Shown: positions 1-9,687, numbered from the stretch's first letter. The stretch is DNA of 64,000 nucleotides from Rhizobiales bacterium GAS188 (GCA_900104855.1 FNSS01000001.1:1302001-1366000), one strand, 5' to 3'. Notes: generated from the sequence alone by a model not told the origin. Numbers and translations: made by a program.

Positions 1-716
1 TCATGGCGATCGTCGTCATCGCCGTGTTCTATACGGACGAGCTGTCCGTCACGTCGCTGGCGCTCGCGGGAGTTGGCGTTGCGGCTCTCGCATCCCTGAA
101 CCTGCTCGGCGCGCGCAATCGTGCGCTCTATGTCGTGGTCGGCGTCTTCACCTGGGTTTGCGTCCTCAAATCCGGGGTTCACGCGACGCTTGCCGGCGTG
201 GCGGTGGGCTTCGCCATGCCGCTGACCCGTCATGGCGATGAAGACGAAAGCCCTCTCGAGCAAACCGAGCATGCGCTGAAACCCTGGATCAGCTACGCCA
301 TCGTGCCGATTTTCGCTTTTGCCAATGCGGGGGTGTCGCTCACAGGCGTGTCGCTTTCGGCGCTCACGGCACCTGTTCCGCTCGGGATCATCGCGGGGCT
401 GTTCGTCGGCAAGCAGCTCGGCGTCTTTGGCGCCTGTCTTGCGGCGATCAAGCTCGGAATTGCGGCACGGCCCGCGGGCGCGTCGATCGTTCAGCTTTAC
501 GGCGTCGCGGTCCTCACGGGTATCGGCTTCACCATGAGTTTGTTCATCGGCACGCTCGCCATCGATGATGAGGCGGTGCAGGTGCAGATCCGCCTGGCGG
601 TGCTCGCCGCGTCGATCTTGTCCGGGATCGTTGCTGCCATCGTCCTGTCGGCGGCGAGGCAGGCCCCCGGCGCGGCGGTTCAAGGCGAGCGCCTTCTCGG
701 CGATCCGGTGGAATAG
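1..716 (+). CDS. nhaA: Na+/H+ antiporter NhaA, C-terminal part (5' end outside the window)
   Basis: Inner-membrane antiporter that exports Na+ in exchange for protons. The reading frame is open from the first base, and the first visible residues (AIVVIAVFYTDEL) match the middle of NhaA, so the N-terminal third lies upstream of the window. The KSGVHATLAGV segment and the late GIGFTMSLFIGTLA helix are typical of the family. About seven hydrophobic segments are visible, and the protein ends in a short polar tail. The next genes belong to an unrelated SOS operon more than 150 nt downstream. The family call is certain; the start is not in view. Confidence 0.93.
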   Translation, partial: MAIVVIAVFYTDELSVTSLALAGVGVAALASLNLLGARNRALYVVVGVFTWVCVLKSGVHATLAGVAVGFAMPLTRHGDEDESPLEQTEHALKPWISYAIVPIFAFANAGVSLTGVSLSALTAPVPLGIIAGLFVGKQLGVFGACLAAIKLGIAARPAGASIVQLYGVAVLTGIGFTMSLFIGTLAIDDEAVQVQIRLAVLAASILSGIVAAIVLSAARQAPGAAVQGERLLGDPVE

Positions 717-770
717 GGGCCGGCGGCAGCAAAGCCCTGCCGGCGCATCCGAGCAATCCCTCCGTTTTAA

Positions 771-795
771 GAGCGGGCGGGACGCCCGCGGTCCC
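771..795 (+). repeat. REP-like hairpin element, copy 1
   Basis: A 6-bp stem (GCGGGC at 773-778 and GCCCGC at 784-789) encloses the loop GGGAC (779-783) and is followed by GGTCCC (790-795). The tail is complementary to the loop. The same 6-5-6 plan with a GGTCC tail recurs at 36768-36790 and 61856-61878 with different but still paired stem bases. It lies between nhaA and imuA. Confidence 0.6.
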
Positions 796-824
796 AACAG
801 CAGGGCCTTGAACAGGCTTGCAAT

Positions 825-839
825 GTTCCTATTTTGTTC
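825..839 (+). promoter_or_regulatory. LexA (SOS) box of the imuA operon
   Basis: A perfect GTTC-N7-GTTC direct repeat: GTTC at 825-828 and at 836-839, with seven bases between. This is the LexA operator form known in alphaproteobacteria. It sits 30 nt upstream of the imuA ATG at 869, so DNA-damage induction of the whole cassette is expected. It also argues against any imuA start upstream of 869, which would place the operator inside the coding region. Confidence 0.9.
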
Positions 840-868
840 TAATATCCGGCAGAACGAGTTGTTGCGTC

Positions 869-1687
869 ATGCCATCATCCGTCGCCCCGATCCAGGGTCT
901 TGCCCAAGATCCTCCCCTAGCCAGAAGCCGCGCCGAAATCGTGGGCGATCTGCGTCGCCTTCTGCCCAAACTGGAGAGCGTTTCGACCTCGAGACAGGGT
1001 TTTTCCTTCGGCCTTCCGGCCCTCGACGCGCATCTGCCAGGGCGCTGCCTCGCGGCCGGTGCGCTGCACGAGGTCGCATCCGAGCGCGAAGGCGACATGC
1101 CGGCAGCCTTCGGCTTCGTCGCGGCCCTGCTCGGGCGCATGCCCGAGGGGGCGCCGTTGCTTCTCGTCCTCTCGCCGCGGGGACTTGCCGATTGCGGGCG
1201 TCCTTACGGGCATGGCCTCGCCGAGCTCGGCCTCGATCCGGCCCGCCTGATCCTGGTCGAGACGCAAGACGAGCTGCAGGCGCTCTGGGCCATGGAGGAG
1301 GCCTTGCGCTCGGCCGTGCCGGCAGCGGTTGCCGGCGCCATCGGCCGGGAGCTCGACCTGAAGGCGAGCCGCCGCCTGCATCTGGCGGCGGGGAGCTCGG
1401 GGCTGCCCCTGATCCTGTTGCGCCCGGCCGGGATGACGGGCTCGAGCGCGGCGGCGACACGTTGGCGCGTCGGCGCCGCCAGGGCGGAGCGCGACCGTTT
1501 CGGCCTTTTCGGGCGAAGGCGATGGCGCTTGCGGCTCGAGCGCTGCCGCAACGGACAAATCGGCGAGTGGTTGGTGGAGTGGGATCATGTTGCGTATCGT
1601 TTCAGTCTGGCTGCCCCGATGGCCGATCCTGCGGCGCCTGGCGGCCGAGGCGAGCAGCCCCTCGCCGCAAGCGCGGCTCGATCCTGA
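869..1687 (+). CDS. imuA: ImuA, RecA-like accessory protein of the SOS mutasome
   Basis: A 272-residue protein of the ImuA family, a partner of ImuB and DnaE2 in damage-induced mutagenic translesion synthesis. Family landmarks are the GLPALDAHLPG segment near residue 43, the LLVLSPRGLADCGRPYGHGL stretch near residue 105 and the LILVETQDE segment near 130. The ATG at 869 is chosen because the LexA box lies just upstream; a TTG at 818 in the same frame would swallow the operator. Its last 101 nt overlap imuB in another frame, so the two are probably translationally coupled. First gene of an imuA-imuB-dnaE2 operon. Confidence 0.9.
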   Translation: MPSSVAPIQGLAQDPPLARSRAEIVGDLRRLLPKLESVSTSRQGFSFGLPALDAHLPGRCLAAGALHEVASEREGDMPAAFGFVAALLGRMPEGAPLLLVLSPRGLADCGRPYGHGLAELGLDPARLILVETQDELQALWAMEEALRSAVPAAVAGAIGRELDLKASRRLHLAAGSSGLPLILLRPAGMTGSSAAATRWRVGAARAERDRFGLFGRRRWRLRLERCRNGQIGEWLVEWDHVAYRFSLAAPMADPAAPGGRGEQPLAASAARS

Positions 1688-3212
1688 GCGCCCCTTCGTG
1701 CTGACGGTCGATGCGGCCGGGGGGCCGCGCATCGCGGCCACCAATATGGCGGCCGAAGCCGCGGGGCTCGTGGTCGGGGACGGGCTCGCCGATGCGCGGG
1801 CGAAGGCCGGTTACCTGCAAGTGCAAACTGCCGATCCGGAGAGCGACGATGTCGCCTTGCATCGCCTGGCGCTCTGGGCGACGCGCTATGCTCCTGCCGT
1901 CTCGCCCTTCGACGAGAAGAGCGGCGCGGACGGCTTCTTCCTCGACATCGGCGGGGCGGCGCATCTCTTCGACGGTGAGGAGGCTCTCATCGCCGATCTC
2001 GCCAAGCGGCTCATGCGCTTCGGCCTGCCGGCGCGCCTTGCGGTCGCCGATACGCCGGGCGCCGCCTGGGCCCTGTCGCGCTTCCATCCCTCGCCTCGCC
2101 TGGTCCTCCCCTCAGGTCAAGAAGCCAATGCCCTGGCGAATGCCATAGCTCCCTTGCCGATCGCGGCGCTGCGTCTTGCGGATGCGACCCGAAAGACCTT
2201 GCGGCGGCTCGGCTTCAAGCATGTCGGCGCGCTGATCGACAAGCCGCGCGCGCCTTTCGCGGCGCGCTTCGAGGCCGAGCTGCTGCAACGCCTCGACCAG
2301 GCGCTGGGCCGCGCGCCCGAGCCGCTCACCTTCATCTCGCCGCCGCCGAGCTATCACCGGCGGCGCTGCCTCATCGAGCCGGTCTTCACGCAAGAGGCGG
2401 TCCTCGACCTCGCCGGGAAGCTCATGGGGGAGCTCGTCCATCCTCTGCAGCGCGACGGCATGGGAGCGCGGCATTTGCGGCTCAGCCTCTATCGCGTCGA
2501 CGGCGAGGTGACGACGGTTGATATCGGCCTCGCCTTGCCGACGCGCAGCCCCCGGCATGTGGCGCGGCTCCTCGCCCTCAAGCTCGAACGCATCGATGCC
2601 AAGCTCGATGCCGGCTTCGGCTTCGAGGTGATCGGCCTCGCTGTCACGCAGGCCGAGCCCTTGCAGGCGCGGCAGGGCGAGCTCACCTCCAGCCCCGATC
2701 AAGCAGATTTGGCCGATTATGCCGACCGGACCGAACGCTGTGCCGCGCTCATCGACGGGCTGCGGCAACGGCTGGGCTCCGGCAGCGTGCGGCGGCTCAA
2801 GCCGGTCGAGAGCCATCTGCCCGAGACGGCCGAAACCTTCCATGACGCGGCCGACATCCAGCCGCCCAACATCTTCCCCAGCATCTCGTCTCCTTGGCGC
2901 AGTCCGGACGCGGCACGGCCCCGCCCCCTGCTGATGCTGCGGCGCGCCGAGCCCGCCGAGGAGGTCACTGCCCTCATCCCCGAGGGCCCTCCAAGGCGCT
3001 TTCGCTGGCGCGGTGTGATGCATAGCGTCGCCCTGGCGCAGGGGCCCGAGCGCATCGCCGGCGAATGGTGGCGCCATCGCAAGCCGCAGCCGACGCGCGA
3101 TTATTACCTCGTCGAAAACGAAATCGGGCGCCGCTTCTGGCTGTATCGCGAAGGTCTCTATGGCAGCGAGACGGCCTCGCCGCGCTGGTTCGTGCACGGG
3201 CTCTTCGCGTGA
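1587..3212 (+). CDS. imuB: ImuB, Y-family polymerase-like protein of the SOS mutasome
   Basis: A 541-residue Y-family homologue that acts as a non-catalytic adaptor between DnaE2, ImuA and the beta clamp in known ImuB systems. The N-terminus ([10 protein letters not shown]) lacks the metal-binding acidic motif of active Pol IV and Pol V, as expected for ImuB. The [12 protein letters not shown] segment near residue 113 is the usual palm motif. The C-terminal region ([20 protein letters not shown]) is characteristic of the family. The ATG at 1587 lies inside imuA (101-nt overlap). The stop at 3210-3212 precedes the dnaE2 start by only 5 nt. Confidence 0.92.
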   Translation: MLRIVSVWLPRWPILRRLAAEASSPSPQARLDPERPFVLTVDAAGGPRIAATNMAAEAAGLVVGDGLADARAKAGYLQVQTADPESDDVALHRLALWATRYAPAVSPFDEKSGADGFFLDIGGAAHLFDGEEALIADLAKRLMRFGLPARLAVADTPGAAWALSRFHPSPRLVLPSGQEANALANAIAPLPIAALRLADATRKTLRRLGFKHVGALIDKPRAPFAARFEAELLQRLDQALGRAPEPLTFISPPPSYHRRRCLIEPVFTQEAVLDLAGKLMGELVHPLQRDGMGARHLRLSLYRVDGEVTTVDIGLALPTRSPRHVARLLALKLERIDAKLDAGFGFEVIGLAVTQAEPLQARQGELTSSPDQADLADYADRTERCAALIDGLRQRLGSGSVRRLKPVESHLPETAETFHDAADIQPPNIFPSISSPWRSPDAARPRPLLMLRRAEPAEEVTALIPEGPPRRFRWRGVMHSVALAQGPERIAGEWWRHRKPQPTRDYYLVENEIGRRFWLYREGLYGSETASPRWFVHGLFA

Positions 3213-3217
3213 GGGAA

Positions 3218-6200
3218 ATGACCGTGACCGCTTATGCCGAGCTCGCCGTCACCAGCAATTTCTCCTTCCTGCGTGGCGCCTCGCATCCCCAGGAGATGGT
3301 GGCCGCGGCCGATGCGCTCGGCCTTGCCGCCATCGGCATCGCCGACCGCAACAGCTTCGCCGGCGTCGTGCGTGCCTATGCCGAGACGAAGAGGCGACAG
3401 AGCGAGGCGGCGGAGGCGCAAAAGGACGCCGCAACGATGCGGCCACCCATCAAGCTCCTGGTCGGCACACGGCTCGTGACCACGGACGGCTTCGAGGCCA
3501 TCGCCTATCCGATCGATCGCGCTGCCTATGGGCGTCTCTGCCGCTTGCTGACGGCCGGCAATCTCGAGGCGAAGAAGGGTGAGTGCCTGCTCGGCTTCGA
3601 GGCGATCCTCGCCGCGAGCGAAGGGCAGATGCTGATCGCCTTGCCGCAAGAGGAGTCCGCGGACGAGCCGGATCGGGTTTTCCAGGAGCGGCTCGCCCTC
3701 CTGGTGCGTCGGGCCAAGGGCCGTGTCTTCCTTGCCGGCGTGCATCGCCATCGCGGCGACGAACCGCGCCGCCTCAGGCGTCTCGCCGAGCTCGGATCCA
3801 AGCTCGGTGCGCCTCTCGTCGCCGTCAACGACGTCCATTACCATGCAGCCGGGCGCCGGCCGCTCGCCGATATCGTCACCTGCATCCGCGAGAAATGCAG
3901 CATCGCCGATGCGGGCTTGCGGCTGACGATCAACGCCGAACGCTATCTCAAGCCGCCTGCCGAGATGGCGCGGCTCTTCGCCGGTTTCGAAGAGGCGATC
4001 GCCCGCAGCGTCGAGATCGCAGAACGCTGCAGCTTCTCGCTCGATGAGCTCAAATACGAATATCCCGACGAGCCGGTGCCGCCCGGCAAGACGGCCCAGC
4101 AACATCTCGAGGACCTGACCTGGGAGGGCGCCGGGCGACGCTACCCCAAGAACAAATTCCCGCTCGGCCTGCCCGAGGATATCCGCAAGACGCTCGGCGA
4201 GGAGCTCGTCCTCATCGCCAAGCTCCAATTTGCGCGCTATTTCCTCACCGTCCATGACGTGGTCGCCTTCGCGCGCGGCGAAGGCATCCTCTGCCAGGGG
4301 CGAGGCTCGGCCGCCAATAGCGCGGTCTGCTACTGCCTCGGCATCACCGAGGTCGATCCGACGACCACCAAGCTGCTCTTCGCCCGCTTCATCTCCGAGA
4401 AGCGCGGCGAACCGCCCGATATCGATGTCGATTTCGAGCATGATCGGCGCGAGGAGGTGATCCAGCATATCTACAAGCGCTACGGGCGGCACCGCGCCGC
4501 CATTTGCGCGACCGTCATCCATTATCGCTCCCGCCGCGCCATCCGCGAGGTCGGCAAGGTTCTGGGGCTGACGCCGGACGTCACCGCGGCCCTCGCCAAG
4601 ACCGTCTGGGGCAGCAATGATGAGGGCATCGCCGGAGAGCATATCCGCCAGATCGGGCTCGATCCCGGAAATCCGGCCATCCGCCAGGCCGTGGAGCTCG
4701 CGGGTGCCCTCATCGGCTTTCCGCGGCACCTCTCCCAGCATGTCGGGGGCTTCGTGCTGACGCGCGAGGCGCTCGACGAGACGGTGCCGATCGGCAATGC
4801 CGCCATGGAGGACCGCACCTTCATCGAATGGGACAAGGACGATATCGACGTGATCGGCCTGATGAAGGTCGATGTGCTGGCCCTCGGCATGCTGAGCTGC
4901 CTGAGGCGGGGCCTCGATCTCCTGAAGACCCATTACGGGCAAAACGACATCTCGCTCGCCTGCGTGCGGCCGGGTGATGCCCGTGACGACCCCAAGGTCT
5001 ACGAGATGCTGTCGCGCGCCGATTCGGTCGGCGTGTTCCAGGTGGAGAGCCGGGCGCAGATGTCTATGCTGCCGCGCCTCAAGCCGCGGCGCTTCTACGA
5101 CCTCGTCATCGAGGTCGCGATCGTGCGGCCGGGCCCCATCCAGGGCGATATGGTGCATCCCTATCTGCGCCGGCGCGACGGCATCGACAGGACGCATTAT
5201 CCCTCGCCCGATCCGCGCTATGGCGATGCCGACGAGCTGAAGGAGGTGCTGCAGCGCACCCTCGGCGTGCCGCTCTTCCAGGAACAGGCGATGCAGATCG
5301 CCATCACGGCCGCCAAATTCTCGCCGAGTGAAGCCGACGGCTTGCGGCGCGCCATGGCGACCTTCCGTCATAACGGCACCGTGCATCTCTACCGCGAGAA
5401 GTTCATCTCCGGCATGACCCGGCGCGGCTATGAGCGGCAATTCGCCGAAAGCTGCTTCAACCAGATCGAGGGTTTCGGCGAATACGGATTTCCCGAGAGC
5501 CATGCGGCGAGCTTCGCGCTGCTCGTCTACGTCTCGGCCTGGCTCAAATGCCACTATCCGGAAGTGTTCTGCGCCGCCATCCTCAACAGCCAGCCCATGG
5601 GCTTCTACCAGCCGGCCCAGCTGGTGCGCGATGCCTGCCGGCATGGCGTGGAGGTGAGACAGGCGGACGTCAATTACAGCTCATGGGATTGCACGCTCGA
5701 AGCCGCTACGGATCCGACGCAGCGTCCTTTCGCCGTGCGCCTCGGCTTCCGCCAGATCCTGGGCCTGCGCGAAGAGGAGATCGTCGGCCTCGTCGCGGCG
5801 CGCGGCAACGGCTATGCCAGCATCGAGAGATTGGCTGCGATCGGCAGCGTCTCGCGCTTCACCATCGAGCGCCTGGCCGAAGCCGACGCCTTTCGCTCGC
5901 TGGGGCTCGACCGCCGCGACGCGCTCTGGGCCGCAAGGCGGCTCGACGCCATCGGCATCGAGAGGGCGCGCGCCGGCGTGAAGGCCGCGACCGCCGCGGA
6001 AATTTCACTTCCGCTGTTCGCCGCCCATATGGGCGACGAGCTGTTCGAGGAAGCCCGGATCGCGCTGCCCGCCATGCCGCTCAACGAGCATGTGGTGGAG
6101 GATTATGTGGCGACCGGGCTGTCGCTGAAGGCGCATCCGGTGAGCTTCCTGCGCGACAAGCTGGCGCGGCTCGGCGCGCTGCCCAATGCCGTGCATCGCG

Positions 6201-6577
6201 GTGAGGAGCTGCCGCCGAATATGCGCCAGGATATGCGCATCACGGTCGCCGGCCTCGTGCTCATGCGGCAGATGCCGGGAACCGCCAAGGGCGTCGTCTT
6301 CATGACGCTCGAGGACGAGACCGACATCGCCAATATCATCGTCTGGCCGAAGGTCTTTGCCAGGAACCGCATCACGGTCATGACCGCGCGCCTGCTCGCG
6401 GTGCGCGGGCGCCTGCAGCGCGTCGGCATCGTGGTGCATGTGATCGCGGAGGAATTCGTCGACCTCACCGAGGATCTGCGCTGCCTGCCGGATAGCGGCT
6501 CTGCCACACCGCGCAGCGACGATATGCGGCCGCGCGGGCCGAGCCTGTCGCTCCTCAAGAGCCGCGATTTCCACTGA
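3218..6577 (+). CDS. dnaE2: Error-prone DNA polymerase III alpha-type subunit DnaE2 (ImuC)
   Basis: A 1119-residue C-family polymerase, the catalytic member of the ImuA-ImuB-DnaE2 mutasome. The N-terminal PHP domain starts with [19 protein letters not shown]. The polymerase active-site motif PPDIDVDF lies around residues 398-406. The helix-hairpin-helix and OB-fold region is visible in the last 130 residues ([20 protein letters not shown]). The ATG at 3218 is taken because the PHP domain begins right after it and a GAGGGA Shine-Dalgarno overlaps the imuB stop. The same frame is open further upstream to 3065, but that part is antisense-like and overlaps imuB. Confidence 0.95.
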   Translation: MTVTAYAELAVTSNFSFLRGASHPQEMVAAADALGLAAIGIADRNSFAGVVRAYAETKRRQSEAAEAQKDAATMRPPIKLLVGTRLVTTDGFEAIAYPIDRAAYGRLCRLLTAGNLEAKKGECLLGFEAILAASEGQMLIALPQEESADEPDRVFQERLALLVRRAKGRVFLAGVHRHRGDEPRRLRRLAELGSKLGAPLVAVNDVHYHAAGRRPLADIVTCIREKCSIADAGLRLTINAERYLKPPAEMARLFAGFEEAIARSVEIAERCSFSLDELKYEYPDEPVPPGKTAQQHLEDLTWEGAGRRYPKNKFPLGLPEDIRKTLGEELVLIAKLQFARYFLTVHDVVAFARGEGILCQGRGSAANSAVCYCLGITEVDPTTTKLLFARFISEKRGEPPDIDVDFEHDRREEVIQHIYKRYGRHRAAICATVIHYRSRRAIREVGKVLGLTPDVTAALAKTVWGSNDEGIAGEHIRQIGLDPGNPAIRQAVELAGALIGFPRHLSQHVGGFVLTREALDETVPIGNAAMEDRTFIEWDKDDIDVIGLMKVDVLALGMLSCLRRGLDLLKTHYGQNDISLACVRPGDARDDPKVYEMLSRADSVGVFQVESRAQMSMLPRLKPRRFYDLVIEVAIVRPGPIQGDMVHPYLRRRDGIDRTHYPSPDPRYGDADELKEVLQRTLGVPLFQEQAMQIAITAAKFSPSEADGLRRAMATFRHNGTVHLYREKFISGMTRRGYERQFAESCFNQIEGFGEYGFPESHAASFALLVYVSAWLKCHYPEVFCAAILNSQPMGFYQPAQLVRDACRHGVEVRQADVNYSSWDCTLEAATDPTQRPFAVRLGFRQILGLREEEIVGLVAARGNGYASIERLAAIGSVSRFTIERLAEADAFRSLGLDRRDALWAARRLDAIGIERARAGVKAATAAEISLPLFAAHMGDELFEEARIALPAMPLNEHVVEDYVATGLSLKAHPVSFLRDKLARLGALPNAVHRGEELPPNMRQDMRITVAGLVLMRQMPGTAKGVVFMTLEDETDIANIIVWPKVFARNRITVMTARLLAVRGRLQRVGIVVHVIAEEFVDLTEDLRCLPDSGSATPRSDDMRPRGPSLSLLKSRDFH

Positions 6578-6588
6578 CGAGACCCCTG

Positions 6589-7398
6589 ATGCAACTCCAG
6601 CTTCCTTTCGACGATGACCCGATCCTGCCGCGCATCCGCGCGCGCCTCATCGCCGTGCATGGGCCGCAGCATGACGCCGAGCGCGCTGATCCGACCACGC
6701 AGCTCGTCAAGGCGATGATCGGCTCGCGCAGCTTGGACGTCGTCTCCGACGCCGCCTTCGAGCAGTTGCGCCGGCACTTCCCGTCCTGGGACATGCTGCC
6801 CGATGCCGAGCCCGCCGCTATCCTGCCGCACCTCGCCGAAGTGACTTACGCTTCCGACAAGGCCATGCGCCTCATCGATTGCGCCCGCCTGATCCGCGAC
6901 CGGCGCGGCCGCTTCGATCTCGCTTTCCTCGACAGCTGGACGGCCGATCACGCCATGGCCTTCTTGCAGAAGCTGCCCGGAATCGGCCCGGAAGTCGCGG
7001 CGACGACGCTCAATTTCAGCAGCTTGCGCAAGCGCGTCTTCGCGGCCGACACGCATGTGCTGAGGACTTGCTTCCGGCTCGGCCTCGTGCCCGGCCCACG
7101 CGGCTCCGCCCGCGAGCTGCGCCTGCTCGCCGAGCATGTTCCCGACAGCTACGATGCCGATGACCTCTACGAATTGCACTGGCTGTTGAAAGCGCATGGC
7201 CAGGCGCGCTGCCATCATCGGTTGCCCGCTTGCGATGCTTGCCCGCTCGCAGACCTCTGCGCCCATCGCCAAGCCGGCGCGGCGACGCCGTCCGAGCTCG
7301 ACCGGGACGGTGGCCCGGCCATGCCCGTCGCGGATGAGATCGCGCCGACGACCTCGACGGTTGCAGTCACGGAAGAGGCGGCGATGGCGATGAGCTAA
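6589..7398 (+). CDS. Endonuclease III-like HhH-GPD protein with [4Fe-4S] loop, catalytic Lys replaced by Glu
   Basis: A 269-residue member of the Nth/HhH-GPD base-excision family. The helix-hairpin-helix LPGIGPE lies at residues 130-136; E. coli Nth has LPGVGRK here, so the Schiff-base Lys120 position is Glu. The catalytic Asp of the AADTH motif (residue 154) is kept. Four cysteines at 208, 215, 218 and 224 form the C-X6-C-X2-C-X5-C iron-sulfur loop. The start is 11 nt after dnaE2, so it is probably read with the SOS cassette. Without the lysine a beta-lyase activity is unlikely; a monofunctional glycosylase or a damage-recognition role is possible. The C-terminal 40 residues are low-complexity. 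Confidence 0.85.
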   Translation: MQLQLPFDDDPILPRIRARLIAVHGPQHDAERADPTTQLVKAMIGSRSLDVVSDAAFEQLRRHFPSWDMLPDAEPAAILPHLAEVTYASDKAMRLIDCARLIRDRRGRFDLAFLDSWTADHAMAFLQKLPGIGPEVAATTLNFSSLRKRVFAADTHVLRTCFRLGLVPGPRGSARELRLLAEHVPDSYDADDLYELHWLLKAHGQARCHHRLPACDACPLADLCAHRQAGAATPSELDRDGGPAMPVADEIAPTTSTVAVTEEAAMAMS

Positions 7399-7732
7399 CC
7401 CTACGGCGATGGTCGCATCGAGCGACTTCGCCGGGCGCTCGCGGTGAAGATCAAATAGATCATGCGCGAAGCAATGGACCGCTTTGGTGGATTGCGGACC
7501 TTCAAGCCTTGGGTGCCACATCGGCCAAGTCGACATTTAGCCAGAGCAGCACCCAACGAACTCGCGCCGTCTCATTCGATCACCTCGTCGGCTTCGGCGA
7601 GCAGCGATGGCGGCAGGTCGAGACCGAGTGCCTTCGCGGTCTTCACGTGCGAGTTGCCACTGTTGCCAGCGCAGGAATGTATGACTACGGTTTACCCTAG
7701 GTAGGCCCAAACGGTCGATCGGCCGGACGCTC
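7399..7732. other. Intergenic stretch holding a substrate-binding-protein relic
   Basis: No intact gene seen. The only recognisable content is the minus-strand relic at about 7572-7650. This stretch opens a 10-kb region of low coding density. Confidence 0.6.
7572..7650 (-). pseudogene. Relic of the C-terminus of a PF04392-type ABC substrate-binding protein
   Basis: Read on the minus strand this gives KTAKALGLDLPPSLLAEADE followed by VIE and a stop. It corresponds to KTAKALGITIPPSLLARADE plus VIE at the end of the substrate-binding protein at 15416-16404. Similarity stops just upstream of the first Lys codon, and no start or signal peptide is nearby, so only about 26 codons remain. It shows that members of this family have been gained and lost in this accessory stretch. 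Confidence 0.7.
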
Positions 7733-8527
7733 ATGCCCAAGTTCCTTCGCATCGGAGTCCATCAGGCGAACGTCTCCGGATACACGTCAAAGGCATGGTG
7801 CGTTCGACGGGTTGGCTCGACGGTTTTCCTCAAGTGGGGCGCCGTGGAGGTCCGTGGCGTCGGAGATGGGCGACGGGTTTACTGGACGTTTCCACCGAGG
7901 GCCAAAACGATTCGTTGCGGTACGGTTGAGCGTGCCAAAGTCTATGCAAAAGCCGCAATCGCGCGGCGACGCAACCATCGCTATGAACTATTGGCTGGAA
8001 AAATGGCGATCCGGCGTCGAACCGCCGACCATAGCGCCGAGCTCGAACAAGCGCTCGCCACGATCCTCTTTGTTGATATCGTACGGTCTACCGAAAAAGC
8101 CGCACGGCTGGGCGATTCGCGTTGGACACAGGTGATGAATCACTATTACGCCGCCGTCCGTAGAGAGCTGAAGGCTTTGCGCGGAAAAGAAGTCGTGACG
8201 ACGGGGGACGGACTGCTAGCGACGTTCGGCACGCCGGCTGCCGGGGTCCGTTGCGCGACCGCGATCCGCGAGGCGGTGCGCACGCTGGGGCTAGAGATCA
8301 GGGTGGGGCTGCACGCGGGCGAATTCAAGGTGAGCGGAGCGGAGGTGTTCGGTCTCGCGTTTCACATCGGCGCGCGCGTCGCCGCTAAAGCGCGTGCCGG
8401 CGAAGTCCTTGTCTCGAGCGCGGTCAAGGATCTGATGTCGCAATCTGGAATCCGCTTCAAGGATCACGGCGTTCACCAACTCAAAGGCGTGCCGGAGCGA
8501 TGGCGCCTATACCGGGTCGAACATTAA
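7733..8527 (+). CDS. Class III adenylate/guanylate cyclase with a WGR-like N-terminal domain
   Basis: A 264-residue protein. Residues about 110-260 form a class III nucleotidyl cyclase domain with both metal-binding aspartates (FVDIVRSTE, Asp115; TTGDGLLATF, Asp159) and the transition-state Arg in HIGARVAAKA (Arg215), so it should be catalytically able. The first 90 residues contain KWGAVEVRG and a basic, Tyr-rich tail (RRRNHRYELL) that look like a WGR domain; that assignment is by eye. No membrane segment or signal peptide is seen, so it is likely cytosolic. No obvious partner gene is adjacent. Confidence 0.8.
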   Translation: MPKFLRIGVHQANVSGYTSKAWCVRRVGSTVFLKWGAVEVRGVGDGRRVYWTFPPRAKTIRCGTVERAKVYAKAAIARRRNHRYELLAGKMAIRRRTADHSAELEQALATILFVDIVRSTEKAARLGDSRWTQVMNHYYAAVRRELKALRGKEVVTTGDGLLATFGTPAAGVRCATAIREAVRTLGLEIRVGLHAGEFKVSGAEVFGLAFHIGARVAAKARAGEVLVSSAVKDLMSQSGIRFKDHGVHQLKGVPERWRLYRVEH

Positions 8528-8578
8528 GGGTACCTCGACTACCCGAGTAGGAGGTCGGCCAAATCGACGTTGATGACC

Positions 8579-8695
8579 CTAATCGGCACCAGTGCGTTTG
8601 CTGTGGTGAGCGGCGCGACCACAGCAACCGGCAGCTTCAGCGGGAATGACCCTGCCCACCAGGATGCTGCCCACCAGGATGCTGGCGGCTTTCAT
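8579..8695 (-). CDS. Small putative exported peptide with duplicated signal core
   Basis: A 38-codon frame starting MKAASILVGSILVGRVIP and continuing AEAA, a plausible signal peptide with a cleavage-like AEAA, then a short Cys/His-containing tail. A GGAGG Shine-Dalgarno lies 7 nt before the ATG at 8695. The hydrophobic core contains SILVG twice, from an exact 15-bp tandem duplication. No recognised family. It may be a real tiny gene or a remnant; the ribosome site is the main support. Confidence 0.35.
   Translation of the reverse strand: MKAASILVGSILVGRVIPAEAAGCCGRAAHHSKRTGAD
8654..8683. repeat. 15-bp exact tandem duplication
   Basis: The 15-mer GCCCACCAGGATGCT occurs twice head to tail (8654-8668 and 8669-8683). 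It keeps the minus-strand frame open and doubles the SILVG pentapeptide in the putative signal sequence. Confidence 0.85.
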
Positions 8696-9214
8696 GATTG
8701 TGCCTCCAGCTGCGTCCCCGGGAAGTACTCGGCGTGGGTCTCGCCGGTCACGCAAGTCATTGATGATGAGCCCCAGCAGGACTGCTTCTGGCGCAACCCT
8801 GCCGTTCGCTGTGTGCACCGCCATGCCCCACCAGGTCGCCTTGTCCGTCGGCGTCGATGTTGGGGCGTCTGGTCATCCGCCGCTAGCCTTCTTCCAAATA
8901 GCCGAGCGGACGCCCGAGGAGACGCTGCTCGTCAGAGGTGGGTGATCGACGAGCAGCTGGCGCGGAGCGGCGCGGCAAGGGCGCAGTAGAATGAGGCGCG
9001 ATTCGGCGCCCGCCTCAACCGGATTTTGTTTTCGGAGTGGAGCGGGCGCAGTTGAAGGTCAGCGGAGGATGGTTTCCTTCCTTCAACTGGGCGGTCCCCG
9101 CCCGTGGTCACGGCGTCAACCGGGGGGATCGTCGCCATCGCCAACGGTCACGCTACCACGCCCCTTCAGGAAGCCCCAGGGAGCCCGCAGAGCCCGGGCA
9201 CGGGGCCGCCCCCG
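8696..9214. other. 519-bp stretch with no supported gene
   Basis: Several frames stay open because of the high GC content, but none has a ribosome site or family resemblance. I see nothing else in it. Confidence 0.5.
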
Positions 9215-9475
9215 CTAATATACCTTCGGGCGTCCCACCAGCTCGTCACCGCGCTCGCGGAGCAGCCGGGCAATCTCGTATCGGCCAATCGTCGATCCGT
9301 CTGGGCACTCGATCTCCCACGTAGTGATACCGCCGCCCACGCGATCCCTGATCAGCCTTGCCATGCCAAGTGCGTCGTCGAGTTCAGTGTATGACATGGG
9401 CGGAAGGCGCGGCTTCATTTCCCGATATTGCGACTCGGAGGTCCACTGCGGAGCGCAATAGAGTCTGTATCGCAT
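9215..9475 (-). CDS. Conserved-type hypothetical protein, 86 aa
   Basis: A small soluble protein starting MRYRLYCAPQW. The middle (SYTELDDALGMARLIRDRVGG) resembles small rhizobial proteins that combine a helix with a short sheet reporting on a 'gene-specific' Asp/Gly segment. No catalytic motif is visible. A GAAGGTGG purine-rich site precedes the ATG. Isolated gene on the minus strand in the accessory stretch; function unknown. Confidence 0.6.
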   Translation of the reverse strand: MRYRLYCAPQWTSESQYREMKPRLPPMSYTELDDALGMARLIRDRVGGGITTWEIECPDGSTIGRYEIARLLRERGDELVGRPKVY

Positions 9476-9555
9476 TTGCTTTTGCCACCTTCTAATGGTG
9501 GGCGCTCAAAATAAGCCGGAGGACGAGCCTTACCCGGAATTCACTCACATAGGCT

Positions 9556-9600
9556 GCAGACCCCACCGAGGTGGGAATCCGGTGAGGTCCCGGCCACGGG
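9556..9600. repeat. Palindromic repeat, copy A
   Basis: A short imperfect inverted repeat containing ACCCCACC and GGAATCCGGTGAGGTCC. A second copy lies at 10728-10771. Both sit outside genes in the accessory stretch and look like a REP-type element different from the GGTCC-tailed hairpins elsewhere in the window. Confidence 0.6.
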
Positions 9601-9687
9601 GCGATGATCACCGGGGCCGAATCAGATTTTATCACGGACGTGCAAGCGGTGCCTGGGTTTGATACACCATGAGCAAGCAAATCCGGG

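Noticed and set aside
818-868. Upstream extension of imuA from a TTG
   Set aside because: It would contain the LexA box and has no family resemblance.
3158-5644. 828-codon open frame on the minus strand under dnaE2
   Set aside because: It is antisense to a fully conserved polymerase gene. High GC content keeps this frame open; its translation is His/Arg/Leu-rich without any family pattern.
8570-8989. 139-codon plus-strand frame
   Set aside because: The N-terminus looks mildly signal-like, but the frame runs through a 15-bp duplication and then an Arg-rich tail. The minus-strand frame with GGAGG is the better candidate here.
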